Source: Pseudisothecium myosuroides (lineage: Eukaryota > Streptophyta > Bryopsida > Hypnales > Lembophyllaceae). Taken from it: 64,000 nucleotides of DNA. The DNA lies in NCBI GenBank assembly GCA_951799445.1, contig OX637291.1, positions 3,598,501 through 3,662,500 on the forward strand, read 5' to 3'. Below the pieces are notes generated by a model, which saw nothing but the letters and a program-made list of their open reading frames with translations, was not told the DNA's origin and made no database searches. How positions within the stretch are numbered: the first letter of the stretch is position 1; every line of letters begins with the position of its first letter. The translations under genes were made by a program, and so were the position numbers. Shown here one piece after another: positions 22,971 to 35,669 of this stretch.

Positions 22971-24150
22971 AAATGCATATAAGCTCGAAACACGTCAACC
23001 ACTACGGAAACGACCACGAGTTACGAACACTCATGAATCACTCCATTCGCCCTCGCCAAAACCATCATCAAAGCTACCTGCGTAGGCGCTCTCTCTACGA
23101 CCTCAAAATCCAACGCAGACACACCCGTTCTCCCAATCCCGACCTCGAGGAGCTACTAACGCCAGCTCCACTCTCTCCCGCATCTAACCACCACCACCCG
23201 CCCGTGCAACCCTCCGACGACTCCTCCCCTCCTCTCCCCTCCCGGCCGGTCATGAAATCCTCGTCAGTTCTACTCACACACCCCGCCACTCCATCCCTGA
23301 CGATCTTCCCCTCGCCGTCCCTCCACTCACCAACAGATGAGCTCACGCTGCGAAGGCGAGCATCCAGCGCTCAATGATCACCATCTCCGCGCGCAGGAAG
23401 GCCGCAGGTCGGACAAACGGACGGACGTCTTCTACTACAGCTCGAGTGCTCGTGCGCTCAACTCATCCCGCAGCAGCAGGAAGGCAGGAGCAGCAGGAGC
23501 ATCCGCGACAGCCACTACGCTTGGCTAGCACCACCACCAACAGCGATGCACAAGTGCAGCCATCCCAAGGCAAGGCAAGGCAAGGCAAGGCAAGGCAGCT
23601 AGCGAAGGCGAAGCATATCCAAGCAAGCCCAGCCCCGGCAAAGGGACGTCAAGCGCGGCCGCGAGCTGAAGACAGCGAGAGAGACGAGCGCGGGTGGGTC
23701 CGTCGTCCGGGTGGGAGCCGGGCGGGCTCCCGGGGCCCTGGGCCGGGTCAGTCGGGTCGGGTCGGGTCGGGTCGGGTCGGGCACTCGGGCGTTGCGTTGA
23801 TCCCTGGCTGTCCGTCGACGCCTGTAGCCGAGCAGAGCAGCGGCTCTCTGTTACTGGTGGTGCAGCCCACGAAGTTACTAGTAAGTCGTGTGGTGAAGGG
23901 CGCCAGCCAGCCAGCCGCGGCTTTAGTGGAGTGTCGGAAAGAGTTGGGCCACCGCCTGAAACTGCACAGCAGCAAGGCTACTTCTGAGTACTAGGCTAGG
24001 CTAGCCTAGGGCCTAGGCTGTGGATGCCTCAACCTACTCTACCTACGCTGGTCGGAACAGCACTTAATTCAGGCTTCCCCCCATTGGGCTCCTTTCCCCC
24101 GCCTCCGGCCCAGCCCCCGCCCTCGCACCAAACCAAATCCGGCTCTGCCC
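22970..24150. other. GC-rich island with pentamer arrays, no gene assigned
   Basis: This is one of the most GC-rich parts of the window, with arrays GGCAA at about 23,569-23,597 and CGGGT at about 23,752-23,780, and a palindromic CTAGG cluster at 23,990-24,018. Open frames up to 206 codons overlap on both strands, but they run through the pentamer arrays and have no recognised domain. It could be a distal leader or promoter of the SBP gene, or an unrelated island. Confidence 0.4.
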
Positions 24151-27100
24151 TGACCTTCCCTTCTGTTCACCAGGGGTAAATTTTGGGGTGGATTTTTATT
24201 ACATTTCAGTAGTATCAGTCCCTTCTTTTTCTTTAAACTCTATTTTTCTATTTGAGTTACCTAATTTACTGTAGTAAGAAAGATTTGGCAAATCCGCTTG
24301 GATGGAATTGGCAAAAAGTTGCTCCAAAAAAAAAAAAAGAATTTTCTATAACCTCCAGGTTACTCTTTAGCAACAAATTGTCCAAAACATTTATTGTACT
24401 TTGGGCTCGACCAAAGTCAATTGGTCTTCTATAAAAACTTATTATTTGCCACAAATGATCAAATTTGGAAATTCATATTGGAAATTACAGACTCCAACTT
24501 TGTAGTTAGAGGTCACAAAATTTAGAATTATCCACTCTACAATAGAAAGAGGGGAGGATCACATTTATGTGCCTTGGAGTTGTTGCACTGTGGTTTAATC
24601 AAGATGTAGTTTGGCCGTGGCATGCTCACTAGTGTCCAATTGGGCCTGTGGAACCAAGCTCTCCTACTGTAGCTTGGTGCCGTGCGACCATCTTTTCTAC
24701 TACAGTGATTTGTCCTAACACTACCTGTTACAAATCACAACCAGATGGTACTAGTATTCAAATTTGACATAGAATTCTTTGATGGTACCCTAGGAGAATT
24801 TGGAGACAGAATGTAATAGAATTATTGCCAGTAGATAAATAGTAATACAAGGAGTCACTATTAACATGATAGAGCAATCGACTTTTTAACTGTAGGCTTT
24901 GACATTCTTGATTGATAGTTTTGTTTATTTGACTGTATACAATTGTTGGAAGTGATTACAATATATTCCATGACGTATATAGTGATGGAAAGGAATTACT
25001 TTAGATACAACGTAATATATCTAAGTGTAAAAGAGCATCACATTTACTATTAGTCAGGTCAACACAAAAGCAAGGAATAAATCGTAAATGTGCCACATCC
25101 TTCGAGCAATTTATTTATTTAAATATGAATATTAATGAATATTAAATATATGAGGTATATATAGAAGAAAATAAAATAAAAATGCAAATGTATTGAATAA
25201 CCTTGTTGTAAAATTTATTTATGGTTTTGTATATGTATATTTTGGTTGGCATCCAAGTAGTGCATGTATCCACGTATTTATTGTCTATTGTAGGGTAGGC
25301 TAGTGCTAGAAAAATAAATGTAAACCTAAAGAAATATTTCTTACAATTGCTTATTGACTACAATAGAACTCGATAGAAGTGAGGTTGAATAATTTATATG
25401 GATAATGTGTAGGTTAACTTTTATATGTCACATGTTTTGAAATAAATTGAAGAAACTTTCTTATTATCAATGTTTCATTGTAAGTCGATCATTATTAATA
25501 TTTAAGGGTTTCATTAATAGAAATTTTTTCCCTTGAGGGAATTGAGACCCAAATGTTTCCTCAAAATGTGCAATAATCCAAATTTGATCAGACAAACAAC
25601 CATATTAGATATTGGATCAAACTAAGAATAACTGCATTAGGTGAAGATGCAAATTGTCCAATTTTTATTTAAAAAATATTGGAAATTTGAGATGTATTTT
25701 ATAGCCCATTATGTGGTAATGTATTTGTATCCTAGTCAAATGCAATATAAAATGGTGAAGCATGTGAGGTATATTCAAACATGATACATATAAAACATTG
25801 TCTTCCTTATGTATATGAACTAAGTGTATGGTGTTTTCAAATCCAATCCTATATAAATAATTTATTGCATTTTTTACTATTGATTATTGCAAAAAATTTA
25901 AAAAAATGGCCACCCTCAAAATTGACATGTCAATGCAATGAAAAAATCGTCTTGTAATTTGGACCTTTCTTCCATGATCCTTGCCTTAATTGAAAGTGAC
26001 AATATATGTCAAAAAGCGCACCATTTCTATTTGTTTTGTGTGTACAACATTTTGTAAAATTTCATACTAAAGTTCAATAAATAAACAAACATTTAACTCT
26101 ACTAGTGATGCTTTATGAGTTTACCAAAAAATTCAAATCAATTAGAGCTTTCTTGTGCTTTCAAATAAATCTTTGTATCCTAAAATGCTCATTGTACGCT
26201 AGAAAGGCAAATGTTTTTTAACACCTTCTTGAGGTTTAGTCACTTATGGTATTTTCAAGGTGGGCCCCTAGCTATAATTTATTTTTGGTCACTAATGCAT
26301 CCATTACTTCATCCAAAACATGTGTGGGCTCGTTGTTTTCTTCTCATAGGCCCACATCCAAAGGAACTTAGAGATTCCACAAAATTCCTCTTAAAAAATA
26401 AGATTCCTTGATTATGTTAGTATCAATGTTCTTTGACCAAGCCCTAGTGATGCATAATAACAACTTAGTATAATTTTATCTTCTTTACTCATTCAAATAT
26501 CACACATCTAGGCGCCAAACACGTTTATAATGTTAAAAAAGTGAAGTTCTATTAAGGTGTGGTAGCGAGCAAAGACACCAAGACATAACCTACCTAGACA
26601 CCTACTTCATGTTTTGTGGCCCATGCAAATAGTGTTGTGTAGACAATGTCATTGGTTGAGGCTATTCTAAAGAGCAATGAAAAATTTTAAATTGCTCCTT
26701 TTTCATATTAATCAAGGTATGTTTATAAAACCAACATGAATTAAGAGTGTATGTATTTACAACAACAATGGAGGTCTACATGACAGTGGTAGGAATTGGA
26801 GAACCTACATGTTCCTTCCCCAATACAAACATCATACTATGCTTTGACATAAATTCCAAATATACAAGAATGAAGATGGGATATGAATGCCTAAGAATAC
26901 AAATACTCCTATAATTTTTACATAAGTAGATTATATATTACATGTGTCCATATACCAATGAGTACTTAACTATATGAGGTTGCTTTGACATATGGCAATC
27001 GGCTCACCTTTTGTGAGTGTTGATGTAAATTTTTAATCTATTTTGGGGGTAACAAATGGACAAGTTCATTGCATTGGAATGCCTCAGTGGTCAGGGTTGT

Positions 27101-27300
27101 CTAATACGTAGTAATATTTTTTTAAATAGATGTCGAAATTTTGGGGATATTATTTTTTCCCAAAAAAATTGTATGAAAAATATGAATCTTTCTTATTATA
27201 AACATCTCCAAAAACACATCTAATAACTATTTTTAATTACTCCATATTCTACAAAGATTGCCTACTCTAATCAATGGAGGTGGTCATATCAATGTTTTTA
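24150..27300. other. AT-rich spacer, no gene or clear element recognised
   Basis: Open frames do not exceed about 66 codons and lack motifs. I found no inverted-terminus element here that I could delimit, in contrast to the rest of the AT-rich DNA. Confidence 0.4.
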
Positions 27301-27307
27301 AATTTAT

Positions 27308-28346
27308 CCCCTAAAGTCTCAATTGTCCCTTTGGAACACTTAACAATTTGGACAAGTTCCTCTTATATCAATTTTTGGCATGATTTATCTGAGAGCAAAT
27401 AGCAAAGTAAAAAAAAGTTCTTTTAAATTAAAATTTGTTTCTAGTAGATTATATTTTTGTCTATATAAAAAGATTTAGTTTGTTCCATTTGGATAAGTGA
27501 TGAGAAAGTTACGGTGCATCTTGTTTTGTGGGCAATTAGAGCATCCTCTTGAAAAAATAAAGTATTGAAGTCGTTTTTTAGCCGAATTTCCACATTTTTC
27601 AAAATAAATTAATTCCACATGCTTAGCTTTGATTGTTAAAATAATCTCACCATTGAAATAAGCGTGTTCGATTCCATCTTAGAGATATTAACAATTTCGT
27701 TTTTTCCTCTATTTTGTATCTATTTCTACTTCACAATTTTTAAAGAATGGAAAACAAATTTCTTGTCGAAAAAAAATTTTAGACCTTCAACTCATTTTTT
27801 CACGATAAAGTGTTTTAAGTTCAAAATTTGACATGCAAAAATTTCAAGTTAAGAGGATTAACCCCTAAACGCCTCAATCCTTTTTTGAATTTTTGCACAT
27901 TTTTGTCTACATCTTTGTACAAAAATATCATTTACCAGAATTTTATGAATGTGGTTGTTAAGGAAGGTTGTCTTTTCTAGATTCAAGTATTACATTGGAT
28001 GAATGAGAAGTTGGTTGGACTACAGAGTGCATTGAAGCCTTTTGTTCATCATCCAGAAAATGGACGTTGGAGCGCTTCAGGGTTAAAAGTCTTCCAACTA
28101 ATTTGCCATGGTGCCCCAAAGACCATGCTTTCTTCATTTCAAACGCAAATATCTTGTAGTCTATGCCTGTTGCCAAATTTTCTTAAATTTCTTCTTCACA
28201 TTTTCATGCTAGTCTAATGCAAGATCTTATGGTTAGATATGCAACCAACAAAAAAAAAGATGTTATTTTTTGCTCTTTGCATTAGAAATGCTAGTTTTGA
28301 GAAAATTTTGACCCCCCCCCCCAAAAAAAGCCTTAGGACTTTGGGA
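27308..28346 (-). mobile_element. Family B TTAA-type element with a nested family J MITE
   Basis: The left terminus is CCCCTAAAGTCTC (flank TTAT) and the right is CCTTAGGACTTTGGG. The interior matches 42,029-42,947 and 11,711-12,826. A 221-bp element sits inside at 27,862-28,082. A C homopolymer of about 13 bases lies near 28,310-28,322. Confidence 0.75.
27862..28082. mobile_element. Short TTAA-flanked MITE (family J)
   Basis: This 221-bp element is flanked by TTAA at 27,858-27,861 and 28,083-28,086. The termini are CCCCTAAACGCCTC and, in reverse complement, CCCTGAAGCGCTCC. Removing it and one TTAA leaves 'gaggattaaaagtctt'. The family B copy at the window start has 'aagattcaaagtctt' there, a matching empty site one base away from TTAA. 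Confidence 0.8.
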
Positions 28347-28349
28347 ATT

Positions 28350-31300
28350 ATGGTAACCACACCTACGATCATTCCAATAGGCATCTGAGTATAGTTCCTA
28401 TAATTGATCTATCTAATATTTGCACATACTTTGGACAATATAAGAATAAAATTATAATTTTTCAAAGTGTTAAAAAATAAAGTGTGCTCAAAATCAACCA
28501 CAGAATGCTTTCTCATGTGCAAAGGTTTTACAATGTAAACAAGAATCTTGACGACACCATTTTACAAATAGGGTCAATTAGGAGCACTAACCTTATGTTT
28601 TGATGATGTGAAACTGCATGGAGTCTTCCAAAATTGTTTGAAATGTTTAGTTTTCAAGTTCATTGTTGCCAGATAATTCTGCATGCGAGTCTTTGTAGTG
28701 TGTTACAAGTGATGGGGATGTGCGCTTGTGGGCTTCTTTCATTGCTTGCAATGGTGCATTGAAAGGGACTTTGGTTGCCATTGGGTGGTTTTCAACTTTA
28801 TTTGATCAGCAGCGCTCACATGTCTCAAAACTTGCCTGTTGTTGGATATGCTGGAATGGACTGCCCTTCATGCAATGGCCGGGAGCCCACATCTCCTTAT
28901 TAACACTTTAAGGATGCAGAGGCCAAAAAGTGGTCACTGGATGACATAGAATCCTTCTATTTAAAGCAATAGAAGTGAATATGTTCATTTCAGCCCTTTT
29001 TTTTCCGGCACTATGGAGTCAGATTGCACCATTTCAAAATAAATGTCTACTTTTTGTCAGGTAAAAGTAATCTTTTTTTGCCAATAAATTTCCCTTTCTA
29101 TTACAAATGTAGATGAAGTCACCAAATCTAAATGAAAAAGTCTATGAATATGATTGAAAAATATTTTTTGGTTCAAAAGATGGATGAATGTAGAAATATA
29201 ATGCTTCACCAAATTTTAAGTATTAACCATCCTAGCACTTTTTCAGAAAGTTAAAGAAAAAGGGTTGGTTCATTTTTGGAATTTTGTGCAAAAAGAGGAG
29301 GTCTTGCACACTAGTTTGACCTCTAATGAATGCTTCTGGGTTTTTTGCAACCTCTAACTGTTCGAGGCATCAAATTTTGGTGTTGAAAAAACATTGAGGT
29401 TAAATAAAACCTTACCAAGTTACTACTTTTATTATTTTTTCTCAAAACAAGTTAATTTTGAAGTCTAATTTTAGCATCAAAAATCCGATTTTAAAAATGA
29501 ATGATTATGATTTTTCTATTCAAGATTTTGTATAAGGGTGTCCATTGCAAATCTTGATTTTCTAGTGTTGAAGGCTCTTGGAAATGAGCCTCGTATACAC
29601 TAGATCTTGCAAAAAAAATCACATCAAAAATTCATTTTAAAATATTATAGTACAGATTTTGAGAAGCCGTAAAAATGATGCTTTCTATGGTGATGAGCCC
29701 GTCATTTCAAGATTAATCTTATAAAGACATTGTAGACCTAAAAGATCTGATGGATGACTTCACTATTAATTGTAGAAACAAAAATGAACCTATTGGTTTA
29801 AAAATTGGAATATTTTAGTGACTACCTTCCGCATAGGGGTGCATTTTTACAAGATCAAAGTAGTCCTATTAGTATTCTTAAGAAGAGAATTTTTTGGAGC
29901 GTTGTTCAAGAGTTTTGAACTTGGAGAAGATTCAAGAACTTATTATTTTGCATGAATGATAATAAAAAATTATAATATTTGGATTCATACTTGTAATAAA
30001 AGATCCTAAATTAGTTGGAAGAAGATATGAAATACAAAATCAACCAACTACAAAATACTAGACAAATATTTCCTTTTATCTACATGCCATAAAAAAATTC
30101 TATTAAGAAAAAATTGTTTTGATAAACGTTTGTAGAGTACCATAAGAGTATTTTGAATTGTTGGGTAGGATAAATAAAGCATTTTCTTCCAAATTGTCCA
30201 ATATACCAATAAGAGTCTTCCTTTCCTTTTTTTTCTACAAACAAATCCATTATTCCATTGCACGGGTTATATATAAGAGGTACAAATATGGCAAGTAAAA
30301 TCATTGTCAAGGAGGTTGTCTTATGCAAGTGTGTATATGGCAAGTGCATGTACATGTGCAAGGATTGTGATTGGATTTGGAATTCTAAGGCATATTCAAT
30401 ACCCAAAATAGGGGCAAGTTTTGTACTACACACCCACGCAAAGTACACCTACAACTACATTTTCCAAATTAGTTGAATATGAACAAATTAGGACACCACA
30501 AAAGCTAATTTTTCTATTAAAGATATTTTCTATTATTAGACAAGTGAAATTTACAATTTCTCATTGGCAAGTGATAGGAGATTTCAATGCACCAAATAAC
30601 GCATCATTTGGATACCAAATGCAAAAGCTATGAAGGGACACGGTTTTTGGTAAATACTCTAAAACCATTTTTGCAAAAATAGGTACATATTGATTTTGGA
30701 GATGTACACAATATGAACATCTCATGAAGTAGCGCTATAAAATACAGCACGCTTTTAGGAGATACTACCTTATAGAATTTTCAAATAGGATTCTAATCTT
30801 CTTTCATACTTTTCTTGGTGATTCCATTATAGAAGATGTTTTTTTATTTTATAAAAGAGCATCCTTATTAAATATGTACTAATTCTTGATATGCTTAGAT
30901 GATGTGTAGACCTAATAGTTTAATTAAACATAGTTCAAATTTTTCAATCAATTATACCAAATTTTTTTCAAGTATGACTTATCCTATGGTGTATTTATTA
31001 TGCAATAAGACCAATCTATGATTGTTTAGTAAGGTAAATATACCCAAAACTTATAAAATAAGCAAACTAACACTATGTATCATAATCCTATATTTATGGA
31101 CATAAAAATATACAACAACAGTACATAATATTGGTGTACTTTTGGTTTGGGTATACTTGCTTTAATTTCTAATCATTGAATGAAGTATTCCATTATTAAT
31201 TATTTTTGGTGGAAAAAATTCTAAAAAATAGAAGCCAAGTTTTTTAAATCAATATTTTTAAAATTTTGAAGAAAAAAATCTCTCAAAATTTATATATTTA

Positions 31301-31460
31301 TTTAGCATCTATCAACCTTGATTTTCTAAAATACATAAATATTCAAAATGAAAATACCAATCATACCCTTCATTTATTTTGTTCTATTGAACTTTAACTT
31401 ACAACACTAATAAAGTCTTTTTTGGATTGCATAAACGGAAGGAACAAACTTCAAATGATA
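28350..31460. other. AT-rich spacer; one dispersed repeat copy; no gene recognised
   Basis: A less A+T-rich patch at about 28,680-28,920 has a 63-codon frame of unknown origin. The stretch 30,540-30,720 shares 'catttggataccaaatgcaa'-type sequence, then 'gctatgaaggg' and 'ttggagatgtacaca', with 36,285-36,455. The two are therefore copies of an unclassified dispersed repeat. Confidence 0.4.
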
Positions 31461-31467
31461 AATTTAA

Positions 31468-32367
31468 CTCCTAGAAAACCAAATGTTTGTTCAAAACTAT
31501 ATTTGGAATTTAAATAGGTGATGATGAAGTCAAAAATGAACAGATGTTTATGAAAGTTTGACATAGGATGAACACATTCACCTCCTTTATAGGAATGTAA
31601 AGTTTTAGTTTGATCGGATGCCCTAATCAAAAGTTATGTTCTTTGAAAATATTTAGTCACTTTGGGCAATTTGGTCATCTTTCATTAAACTCCACATCTA
31701 CTTTTGAAATTTGAAATGTATGTAATAAACATGATATAATATGCATGATTAAAAAAACTACAACTTTTGATGTAAAAATCTCATTCAAAGAAAAGTCAAT
31801 ACTCTATTGACCTTGCAAGAAAAGTTTGAAAAAAAACATTTTTATCTAACTACAAATGCTATTATCTTGGAAGTTGTGCTTTCAAATTCTATTTTTTTTT
31901 CAAATGTTTGTCTCTAAGTTTTTACTATTTGTATTTCAAATCCTAAAATTGTCTATTGTATTTCCAATTTACTTGATTTTATTTTATTGTAGGGTAATTT
32001 TGAGTAAGAGGCCCTTTAGTTGCTTCTAAAATTCTGAATGAACGTACCTAACAAGATGTAGTATTCTATAGTATAGAGGGTCAATTTTGTGTAGAGCAAA
32101 AAATTTACTCCAATAGGGCTTGAAATTTGTTAACCATGTTTAGCAAGATTGAGAATTTTTTTTCTCTCATTTCAAACATTATATTCTTTCAATCCATGCA
32201 ATCAAATGAATTGAATTTTTCCACATATTGTCATAATTGTCTGTTGCACTTTTTATAGTTGAAGTTCAAAAATAAATTTTCTATTTTTATTTGGCCAATG
32301 AGTTAAAAAATAGCAATTTTTTGACAATTTCTCTTTCTCATGAAAAACACCCTTGGTTCTTTGGGGA
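31468..32367 (-). mobile_element. TTAA-flanked element related to families A-C, 900 bp
   Basis: TTAA lies at 31,464-31,467 and 32,368-32,371. The termini are CTCCTAGAAAACC and, in reverse complement, CCCCAAAGAACCAAGG. Near the right end it keeps the shared block 'catttcaaac...tccacatattg...' and 'atgaaaaacacccttgg'. It is non-coding. Confidence 0.6.
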
Positions 32368-32371
32368 TTAA

Positions 32372-34910
32372 AATTTGAACCAAATCCATGTGCAATTGGA
32401 AATGAGATAACTAGGTTAAAATAACTCATTGCGTGTATTTATAAAAACAAGGAAGATGATGGCATCATTTGCAAGTTTTTTTTTGTAATGTTTTGGATTT
32501 GATTTTCTACTTTGGTTTTGTTGGAGTTTGAATTGATCACTTAATTAGAATTTTGAAGATTGGACTACCTAATAGAGGGATTTGAATTAAATTGAAGATT
32601 TAATTTTTTTTTGAGTTCAAGAATGAAAAATTCATTTACCCACATTTACAACAACTAGAGTGCCAATGTGTTACTTACAAAATTACTTAACTTGCTTGAT
32701 CGTGCTTTCAAAGAGATTGTTTAAAGTTTCCTAGCTCTAGCTAATTATATGGGCACGATCTCTTCATTCATATTCCTGATATATAGTTCTTAGTCCCCAG
32801 AGTTTCTCACATCCAAAAAGTGAATACACCTTGATTAAACTTATTACAACTTTCAAAGTATCCATTTTTAGTGTAAATTTATAAACTGAAGCCTAACAAG
32901 TTATCTTTATACTCTATTTTAGAACTTTTTTGAAAAATCAAAAAATCCAATGACTTATTGCAATTGGAAGCTCTACATGTTAAAATCTATATAATATAAT
33001 ATTTTGTAAGTATTTCATTCATATTTTCTTCTTTGAAGTTGATTTTCAAGTTTAAATTACAAACTATTATTTTCATTCTAACCTTCACTTTTGGTCAAAA
33101 TTCCATTCTATTCTAAAACATATTATAATTGATATAATTTTCTATACATATTATACTTTAAAAATCACAATAATTTGATTTTTTCTCAAATAAAAATCTA
33201 AAAAAATCAATATCTATGGAAAAGTGTATATTCATATTTTAAAATGATCAAAATTTAATCATTAAATTTAATGAAGGCTAAATTTAGTATGAAAGTGGCT
33301 ATTTCAATGAAGGTCATCACCAAAGGTGTTTTGGGTGTAAAAAATAACAATTACTTGAATTTTTTTTAAACTATTTTTTATGGCTATTTTTATTCATTAT
33401 AGTACTTTCAAATTAATTTGAATATATATTTTATTTATCAAATTTTATTTATATATTTATTAAAAAATTAAAAAATTAATTTTTTTACAATCTAGTAAAG
33501 ATTTTTCATATTGAGTAAAAAACACATTGCTTTGTAAAATAGAAATATTACATCAAAACTTCAATATGATTCAAAGGGCTAAATTGATATCAAAATTAAA
33601 TCTTGATCATATAACACTAGAATAGGCCTTTTGGAAGTTAGACTAGCATAAAGTCAACATTGGACTACATGAGGTAAAACAACTAAGATACATATACAAA
33701 ATAAAAAGCTTTGAACAAAAAAGTCCATGTAAGATCCTTCATTAGTGATTTGTTGTTTGTCAGTATTCAAACATACATATTATTAAAGACATATTAAACA
33801 TTATAAATTTAATTCAAAATATAATATTTAACGCGTATTTAACCTACTAAACCTATACCTCAAACCATTTGACCTACAATGAAAAACTCCAACAGATGAA
33901 AAGCATCTAGAATATCACAATGTGCCAAAGTGAAAAAGTTGAAAGTGGGACTATTATAGTTGCAAGACAAGTTTGGCAGAATATAATTCTAAAAATAAAA
34001 AATATATGCCAAGATTTTAGGAATTTAATTTTTTTGTATGGTGAAAAAAAGAATATTGCTCCAAAATTTATATTTTAACATCTACCAATACATATTTTCT
34101 AAGGAAAATACATAAATATTCAACAAATATGCCGACCTCACCCTTCACTTACATTACTAATGTTAATTTTGCATGCCAAGACAAGCAAAGCTACAATAGT
34201 TCTTCCTAATGGACAAAGCCCAATATAATTTTATTTTGAAATAGAGTTGGGGACAAAATGATTCATTCTTCATTGACACACTTCACTATACTCCACTAAA
34301 ATTTACAACTAACTATAAATTCTATAAGCTATAAAAAACAGACCATGAGTATTAAATTTTGAGGCATATCAAACAAAGAGGAGTAATAGTAAAAAAAATT
34401 AGAAGTGATAAATTAAAATCATGGTTAGAAGGCTCAAAAGTTGTTTTAAATCCACTACCAATCTACCACTTATTTAATACTAATCCATTCTTAATCTACA
34501 AGATGCGCGCTCTCTTGATTTCAGGCACTTTCTAGTTTTAAAGAGTGGTCTAAAGCCAAATTAATGTTGTTGGATGTTGATGATCATGACACATTCCTTA
34601 GGAATTTTAGGTGCAAAATTTGCTAGGGTGGTGGTGGTGGTGGTGGTGTTATAAAAGAATGATAGGACAATTGCCAACACCTCAAATTTTAATACATTTT
34701 TTCCTCTTTCTTAGCTTTCAAAAATCTTTCAGCTTCTTAGTTTTAAATTTGGTAGCGTTTTCTACTATAGAGAATTGATTCAATGGAAAAGGTCCAAGTG
34801 AGGAATAAATTTTTTTTGTGTAAATCTTTATTGAAGATGTAAGATTATTTATAGCCTTAAGTTGTTGCATCTGCTTGTGCAATGTAAAGTGACCATGAAT
34901 GATATTTTTA
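32372..34910. other. AT-rich spacer, no gene recognised
   Basis: The stretch is very A+T-rich, with no open frame above about 75 codons. A GTG trinucleotide array lies at 34,630-34,649. I delimited no mobile element. Confidence 0.4.
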
Positions 34911-34911
34911 T

Positions 34912-35353
34912 AGAGCATTTGCAATGCACTCTTGGCAAACAATTCCTATAAAGGCACATGGCAGGGCATTCTACAAGGCCTGCACAATGCCGGATTTTTT
35001 TTTAACAAATTGACCCAATGCAAAGCCAACAATCCAAACGTCAAATGAATTTTTTTGCATTATAAAAAGAAGGAAAGGAATAGATTCTACATTAAAATAA
35101 GACTATTCATACAAACAAGGAAAGGTTACATTGTGGAAAAAGGTATGACAATAATAAATTTTTGTATAACGAGTCAAGCCACAGGCCCTTCATATTTTGA
35201 CAAATTGCTAGGTTTGGGAAGAATAATGATAAGCCTGGAAATAAAGAGAGACCAATGCCAAATGCATTGAAGTGTAAATTTAATTACAAATCACTTTGAC
35301 CTTGGTACAGTGTCAATATTGTCTTTGATGTCAGGGAGCATTGCAGATGCTCT
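34912..35353. mobile_element. Candidate MITE with GAGCAT termini
   Basis: AGAGCATTTGCAATGCACTC at the left is mirrored on the right by the reverse complement AGAGCATCTGCAATGCTCCC. The element is about 442 bp with no coding content. I could not see a target duplication, so the class is open. Confidence 0.45.
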
Positions 35354-35427
35354 CGGCATTAGGAACGCCTAATTACAATGTTACAATGCATGTTATCACC
35401 AAAGAACCTTTTTTGGTCAGTGCTGAC

Positions 35428-35664
35428 GAGGGTTGCTACTATGTGAGTCCACATGTGGGCCTAGAATAGTACACACCTATGTTATAGGTGTATATACTAT
35501 TGAAATCATCTATGATTATAGGATATATGTTACAAATACCTATAGTATAGGTGTTTATGATACATATACTTTCTATAGTGTGGGGTATTTATATTATAGG
35601 TACCTATATTGTAGGCTCAATTTTCACAAGCTTGCATTCTTGGGCTCACATACTAGCACCGTTG
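35428..35664 (+). mobile_element. Family E MITE, about 237 bp
   Basis: It runs from AGGGTTGCTACTATGTGAG to GCTCACATACTAGCACCGTT, with internal 'acctatgttataggtg'-like repeats, and is inverted relative to 8,088-8,333. The flanks read agtgctgac and agtgcctgac, which may be a decayed target duplication of about nine bases. Confidence 0.65.
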
Positions 35665-35669
35665 AGTGC

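Noticed and set aside
22973..23377. Open frame of 134 codons rich in Ser, Pro and His
   Set aside because: It has no recognisable domain, overlaps an equally open antisense frame and lies in GC-rich DNA where stops are rare.
23374..23994. Open frame of 206 codons, the longest outside the two genes' neighbourhoods
   Set aside because: It translates through the GGCAA and CGGGT pentamer arrays, giving repetitive low-complexity protein, and has no family resemblance.
23995..24018. CTAGG palindrome as an operator-like site
   Set aside because: Short palindromic CTAGG repeats are common in such islands and no further evidence supports binding.
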